DNA from: Pseudobdellovibrionaceae bacterium
GTDB lineage: Bacteria > Bdellovibrionota > Bdellovibrionia > Bdellovibrionales > UBA1609
NCBI GenBank assembly: GCA_020635075.1
Contig: JACKAM010000004.1
Coordinates: 62,001-126,000, forward strand
Length of the DNA: 64,000 bases
Direction of reading: 5' to 3'
Positions 60,437 through 64,000 of this stretch are shown here, in pieces. The translations under genes were made by a program, and so were the position numbers. The notes under the pieces are model-generated. The model made no database searches and was not told where the DNA came from. It worked only from the letters and a program-made list of their open reading frames with translations. The number at the start of each line of letters is the position of its first letter. Within the stretch, counting starts at the first letter, position 1.

Positions 60437-63400
60437 CGGAAACTCCCTTGAGTTCTTTGCAGCTCCATTGGCGTGATACCCGTCTTTTTGGAATAGAGAT
60501 CAATGATTCCATTGGCCGTTTCAAAGTCCTTGACGGGGTCTCCTGATGAGTTGGAGAAGAACTCCAGGTCGCCATCCTCGTCACCAGTGCGGAATCCATT
60601 CACGCGAATGAAAAAGATATAGTTATCTTTGCCAATAAACTCCAACAGATAGGGGAGTGGAACCTGGTCATTGAGTACCCACATGACCTCGGTGGTCCAC
60701 TCGGTCTGACGTTGACGGTCGTCGGCCGGGTATTGGCGCTTAAGATTGATCAGTCGACTCATCCAGCCGGTCAAGCACCCATAACGAGTGCGGTACATCA
60801 TCGTATTGGGTGAAGTTTCGGTGCCACCCGACTCGTTGTTATTGTTCTTATTAAACTTCTCGTCCCACTCTTCTCGGCAACGTTTCACGTACTGGGACTC
60901 GCCAAGGCTTTGGCTACCCCGACCAATTAGGGTGACGACGTCATCATAAAGTGACTTGTCTGAGGGAAGATACTTACCCTGGAAAGGGTCTGAAAAGGTG
61001 CCCACTCCTTGGGTGAGACCAGCGCCAAATCTCTCAATGGGGTTCATGTTGCGGTCATTGATCTTACTCAATCGGTCCGCATCTTTGTCCATAGCTTCCA
61101 TATCAGGTTGAAGCATTAAATCGCGAATGCGATTCATACCATCTTCAGTGACCGACAAGTTGGCCGTGATTCGATAGAAATCCACGGACTCCACGTTTAC
61201 AAAAGCTTCAGGTTCGATGATTCGATGAGAGCCGAGATTGGTGTCCTTAAACTTCTCGGTGATCTCTTCCAACAGGCTTAGAAATTTTTTGCGCTTCATC
61301 TTCCAGCCGCCCCATACCTCCTGAACAAGGCTGACGCTTGGGAAGATTTCACCATTCTTGGTGAGATCCGACTCCGTCGTCACTACCTTCCAGTGGGCTT
61401 TTCCAAAAGGTGAATCAGCTGGATTGGTGCTTTTCGGCCGAGATAAGACGCCAATCTTCTTAAAGAATCCATCAATAACGTCTGAAAAGAAGCCAATGAT
61501 GTCCCGGCCAAGCAGGCGACCCTTCTTAAAGGAAAATATGGTGACCTCTTCGTCTTCGGGTTTGAGGTCCGGATAGTCCGGGTGAGCGGGGTACCTGATT
61601 TTGAGCAGATGCCCTTCATCCATATTAATGAATTTTTCTGTCAGAATCTTGACCTGAAGCTCATTGGTTTCCAAATGGTGGTCAATTTCAAAACGACGGT
61701 CTTTAAAGAAGGCATGAAACAGTTCAGGGTCATTTTCCCGGAACAATCCGCGCAAAGCGCCTTTAAGATTTTTGCCCCGTTCAATGACCTCGGCTCCGTT
61801 TTTGTCATTGGGATCGACAAACTGCGCGGTTTCAGCATTGTAGTCGATCAAATAGGCCTGGGAGCGAATGTCTGTGTCTTTGGTCTCAGCACGAATACGC
61901 AGCAGATTAAGCCAGTAGTTGATATCAAATTGAGCACCGAAGGAAGTGGTATCAGAGGTTCTGACAAAAACCTGGATTCCCTTGGTTGTGCGTACAATGG
62001 AGGTCTGCTTAAGAACAAAAGCCTTAGCTGTATCCAAACCAAAGCTGACGGAGTTCATAAAACCGAGGGGGCTAAAGCCCATGAGAATATCCAGGGGACT
62101 GGAGACATTCACGTACCCCCCCACCACAAGGGAATCAGTAATGGTGAAAACCTCTCCATCCTTGAGCTCAGTCATAAACTTATGAAGGGGTTGGCGGCAC
62201 TTGGCCTGATCCTCGTCTGGAAGCTCATTGATAGAAACCTTCTTTTCTTTGGCGAGTCTTTCCAGCTCTTCGTTACATTTTTTGGGATCAAAATCCTCAA
62301 CCTCAAGCATGGCCCCGAGGGTCTGCATGAACCCAGGAATGAACAATTTGGTCCACTCATACTTAGTTGCCTGTTTTACGGATTCAATCGGACGCACATG
62401 GTTGTAGGTTCGGTTATAACTCAGGTTTCCGCCAAGAGTTGGAATGAGGCCTGCAAACTTAGGACTAATGGTCACCATTCCATCAATAGCGCGGAAGTAA
62501 CCGACCGTGCCACCGACATTCACTGTGTCTACTAACTGAATAGGTGCATGGCTGTCATAGTAGGTTCCTGTGGTCACGTGTCGACTGGCGCCCACATTAA
62601 AGTTGGCTATCGGCCCGCCCCAGGATTCAATTTCTTGCTCAAGGGGCTCCATCGGTCGGGTGCGAATGTGATTAATAATTCGCTCGTAGATCTCTTCTTG
62701 TCGTTTCAGAGCCAAGTCATTGACGTCCTGAACAACCAACTTCTCGCCGAGTTTGTCTAGGCCATATTTAATTCCACTTGAGATGGCTTCAATTGAAACA
62801 TAGCGGCCGATGTCTTCTTCCGTAAATGGAGACTCCCGATCACCGTGGGCAAACCGTTGAGGGTAGCCATCGACGAATTCCTGGGTGACCTTACCATCCT
62901 TCACCAAGCCAGAGGGGGAAGTGAAGTTTAACTCCGGCATAGTCAACGGCTTTTGTGGCTCAATACCAAACATCTCAAACATGTTGCGCACTCGGTGGAG
63001 TAGACGAGCAAGTACAAGTTGGTCGATTTCTTTCGGATATTGGCCTAAGCGAACGATCTCCTCCCAGTCTCTTTGCTGGAAGTAAGACATTCGGCGAACG
63101 ATCCATTTGGCATCATCTAGTCCACAAGATTGGAAGGTGGCGGCCGACTCGTGGGTTAATACGATTTCGTCAGATTGGAGGTGGGCAAATTTTGGGGAAA
63201 AGCGGTTTACTGATTCAGGAACGTCTACCAACACAAAGGGAACAATCAATGCGCGAAAGGCACGGTATTGGCCAAGGTTTAGGACCTGGCCCCTTTGGCT
63301 GGGCTCTTCCGGGTTGGGGACAAAGGCCCAGTGGACATCAAAATACTCGTGTCTTGCAGGCTCAAGAGTGGCATTTGAGAAGGTTAGGGTGAACTTTTTC

Positions 63401-63987
63401 TCGTCTTTGTTAGTGATCCACTTGCGATCTTCAAAGTCATTAATGGATTCTTCCTGTGAGACGCGCAGAAACTCGTCCATTTCCTCTTTGTCTTTAAACT
63501 GCAGGGTGATGTTGTTGTAGAATTTGGGTGAAGTTACTAGGTAACCTAATTTGCGTAGCAGAGCTGCGCGCATGAGCATCGCCTGAGTGTAGCGGCTGAT
63601 GGCGAAGCGAAAATATCTACCAGGATTCTTGGGATCTTGGACTCGGGCCATATAGGTAAAGCGGTTGTAGGCTTCATCTTTAATGTAGCGAACGGTAGCA
63701 CCGTTAGCTGGATAATTATGAGAGGCCTCATCACTGCCAACCAGAGCTTTTGGCTCCCACAGCCTGTGTTTGTCCGATTTTGGGTTGTAGACGCTGGTGT
63801 CTTGACCCTTGGCCAACATTCCCGAAACCCGCCCATGACTGATGGGTTTTCCGTCACTGTCGACGAGGTCGATGGCCGGTTTGGAAACCACATTAGGATT
63901 TTTGGACAGGGACAAAGCAATGGCAAAGGCGGTTTGAGACATTCCCACAAGAGCGAGCAGGCTCACGAGCAATTTCAATTTTTGCAT
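60433..63987 (-). CDS. large secreted protein coupled to the subtilisin-like protease
   Basis: An 1184-residue protein with a Sec signal peptide (MQKLKLLVSLLALVGMSQTAFA). I do not recognise any domain. It has mixed helical and beta parts, including a Tyr/Gly-rich region (VNVGGTVGYFRAIDGMVTIS, LGGNLSYNRTYNHVRPIE) at about 490-545, which could be an outer-membrane-type beta segment. Few Cys are present. The stop codon overlaps the protease start, so the two are made together. It could be the protease's substrate, inhibitor or partner; nothing in the sequence decides. ATG 63987 has GAGAACGG upstream, 13 bases from the window edge. Confidence 0.72.
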   Translation of the reverse strand: MQKLKLLVSLLALVGMSQTAFAIALSLSKNPNVVSKPAIDLVDSDGKPISHGRVSGMLAKGQDTSVYNPKSDKHRLWEPKALVGSDEASHNYPANGATVRYIKDEAYNRFTYMARVQDPKNPGRYFRFAISRYTQAMLMRAALLRKLGYLVTSPKFYNNITLQFKDKEEMDEFLRVSQEESINDFEDRKWITNKDEKKFTLTFSNATLEPARHEYFDVHWAFVPNPEEPSQRGQVLNLGQYRAFRALIVPFVLVDVPESVNRFSPKFAHLQSDEIVLTHESAATFQSCGLDDAKWIVRRMSYFQQRDWEEIVRLGQYPKEIDQLVLARLLHRVRNMFEMFGIEPQKPLTMPELNFTSPSGLVKDGKVTQEFVDGYPQRFAHGDRESPFTEEDIGRYVSIEAISSGIKYGLDKLGEKLVVQDVNDLALKRQEEIYERIINHIRTRPMEPLEQEIESWGGPIANFNVGASRHVTTGTYYDSHAPIQLVDTVNVGGTVGYFRAIDGMVTISPKFAGLIPTLGGNLSYNRTYNHVRPIESVKQATKYEWTKLFIPGFMQTLGAMLEVEDFDPKKCNEELERLAKEKKVSINELPDEDQAKCRQPLHKFMTELKDGEVFTITDSLVVGGYVNVSSPLDILMGFSPLGFMNSVSFGLDTAKAFVLKQTSIVRTTKGIQVFVRTSDTTSFGAQFDINYWLNLLRIRAETKDTDIRSQAYLIDYNAETAQFVDPNDKNGAEVIERGKNLKGALRGLFRENDPELFHAFFKDRRFEIDHHLETNELQVKILTEKFINMDEGHLLKIRYPAHPDYPDLKPEDEEVTIFSFKKGRLLGRDIIGFFSDVIDGFFKKIGVLSRPKSTNPADSPFGKAHWKVVTTESDLTKNGEIFPSVSLVQEVWGGWKMKRKKFLSLLEEITEKFKDTNLGSHRIIEPEAFVNVESVDFYRITANLSVTEDGMNRIRDLMLQPDMEAMDKDADRLSKINDRNMNPIERFGAGLTQGVGTFSDPFQGKYLPSDKSLYDDVVTLIGRGSQSLGESQYVKRCREEWDEKFNKNNNNESGGTETSPNTMMYRTRYGCLTGWMSRLINLKRQYPADDRQRQTEWTTEVMWVLNDQVPLPYLLEFIGKDNYIFFIRVNGFRTGDEDGDLEFFSNSSGDPVKDFETANGIIDLYSKKTGITPMELQRTQGSFR

Positions 63988-64000
63988 ATCGACCGTTCTC

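Noticed and set aside
61582..62535. 317-codon plus-strand frame inside the 1184-residue secreted protein gene
   Set aside because: Antisense shadow of a gene with signal peptide, good ribosome-binding site and operon coupling.
56882..63987. Two adjacent proteins of exactly 1184 residues, as if duplicated
   Set aside because: No sequence similarity is visible between them; equal length appears to be coincidence.
1..64000. Mobile elements, prophage, CRISPR array
   Set aside because: No transposase, integrase, phage structural gene, or regularly spaced repeat was found.

Overview
The window looks like a chromosomal segment of a Gram-negative bacterium of the Bdellovibrio type (Bdellovibrionota, formerly Deltaproteobacteria). 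I infer this from the gene mix: many lipoproteins and secreted Cys-rich proteins without close known families, a PilZ protein with a GYF-like N-terminus, mreB followed by sigma/anti-sigma-like genes, an LpoB/COG3014-type lipoprotein pair, PrkA-YeaH-SpoVR, a polysaccharide deacetylase and MltA. This is inference; no rRNA or other taxonomic marker is present. No insertion sequence, prophage, CRISPR array, tRNA or rRNA was seen. Genes are tightly packed, with many 4-base start/stop overlaps and several tail-to-tail overlaps.

Layout. 1-2.4 kb: the start of a small exported or membrane protein, a secreted coiled-coil protein with a near-consensus sigma-54 promoter, and, in the apparently empty space upstream of it, a well supported 6S RNA with its own promoter. 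2.4-12 kb: xseA-xseB-ispA, a hotdog protein, an opposing secreted Cys-rich protein, tlyA, a patatin-like lipoprotein without its catalytic residues, and pepP. 12-20.2 kb: glpD, then mreB followed by a sigma-like gene, an anti-sigma-like gene and a histidine kinase, then a membrane protein behind a second sigma-54-like promoter. 20.2-26.8 kb: a RadC-core protein, the LpoB-like/COG3014-like lipoprotein pair, a PhaR-type regulator, a pseudopilin-like protein, a TPR lipoprotein and a LolB-like lipoprotein.

27-34.3 kb: the conserved stress cluster prkA-yeaH-spoVR, facing a GcvH-like protein that lacks the lipoyl lysine, then glnA and glnB (PII). 34.4-41.2 kb: a gamma-glutamylcyclotransferase-like protein, trmL, secA, two uncharacterised proteins, lepB and a BamE-like lipoprotein. 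41.2-44.3 kb: a possible 27-residue membrane peptide, then a heme/oxidase operon (membrane cytochrome c, a mini-protein resembling the membrane hairpin of cytochrome oxidase subunit II, ctaB, ctaA). 44.3-46.1 kb: divergent maiA and fah-like genes for the end of tyrosine catabolism. 46-51 kb: a membrane protein, a lipoprotein, the PilZ protein and a three-gene ABC-2 exporter. 51-55.5 kb: mltA, small proteins, a GNAT acetyltransferase, a secreted polysaccharide deacetylase and a PurN-like formyltransferase. 55.5-64 kb: a poly-glycine lipoprotein and a translationally coupled pair of 1184-residue secreted proteins, the second of which is a subtilisin-like protease with a Cys-rich insertion between its catalytic Asp and His.

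The most novel-looking parts are the mreB-sigma-anti-sigma-kinase operon, the coupled secreted-protein/protease pair, the two degenerate enzymes (patatin and GcvH), the COX2-hairpin mini-gene and the unannotated 6S RNA.
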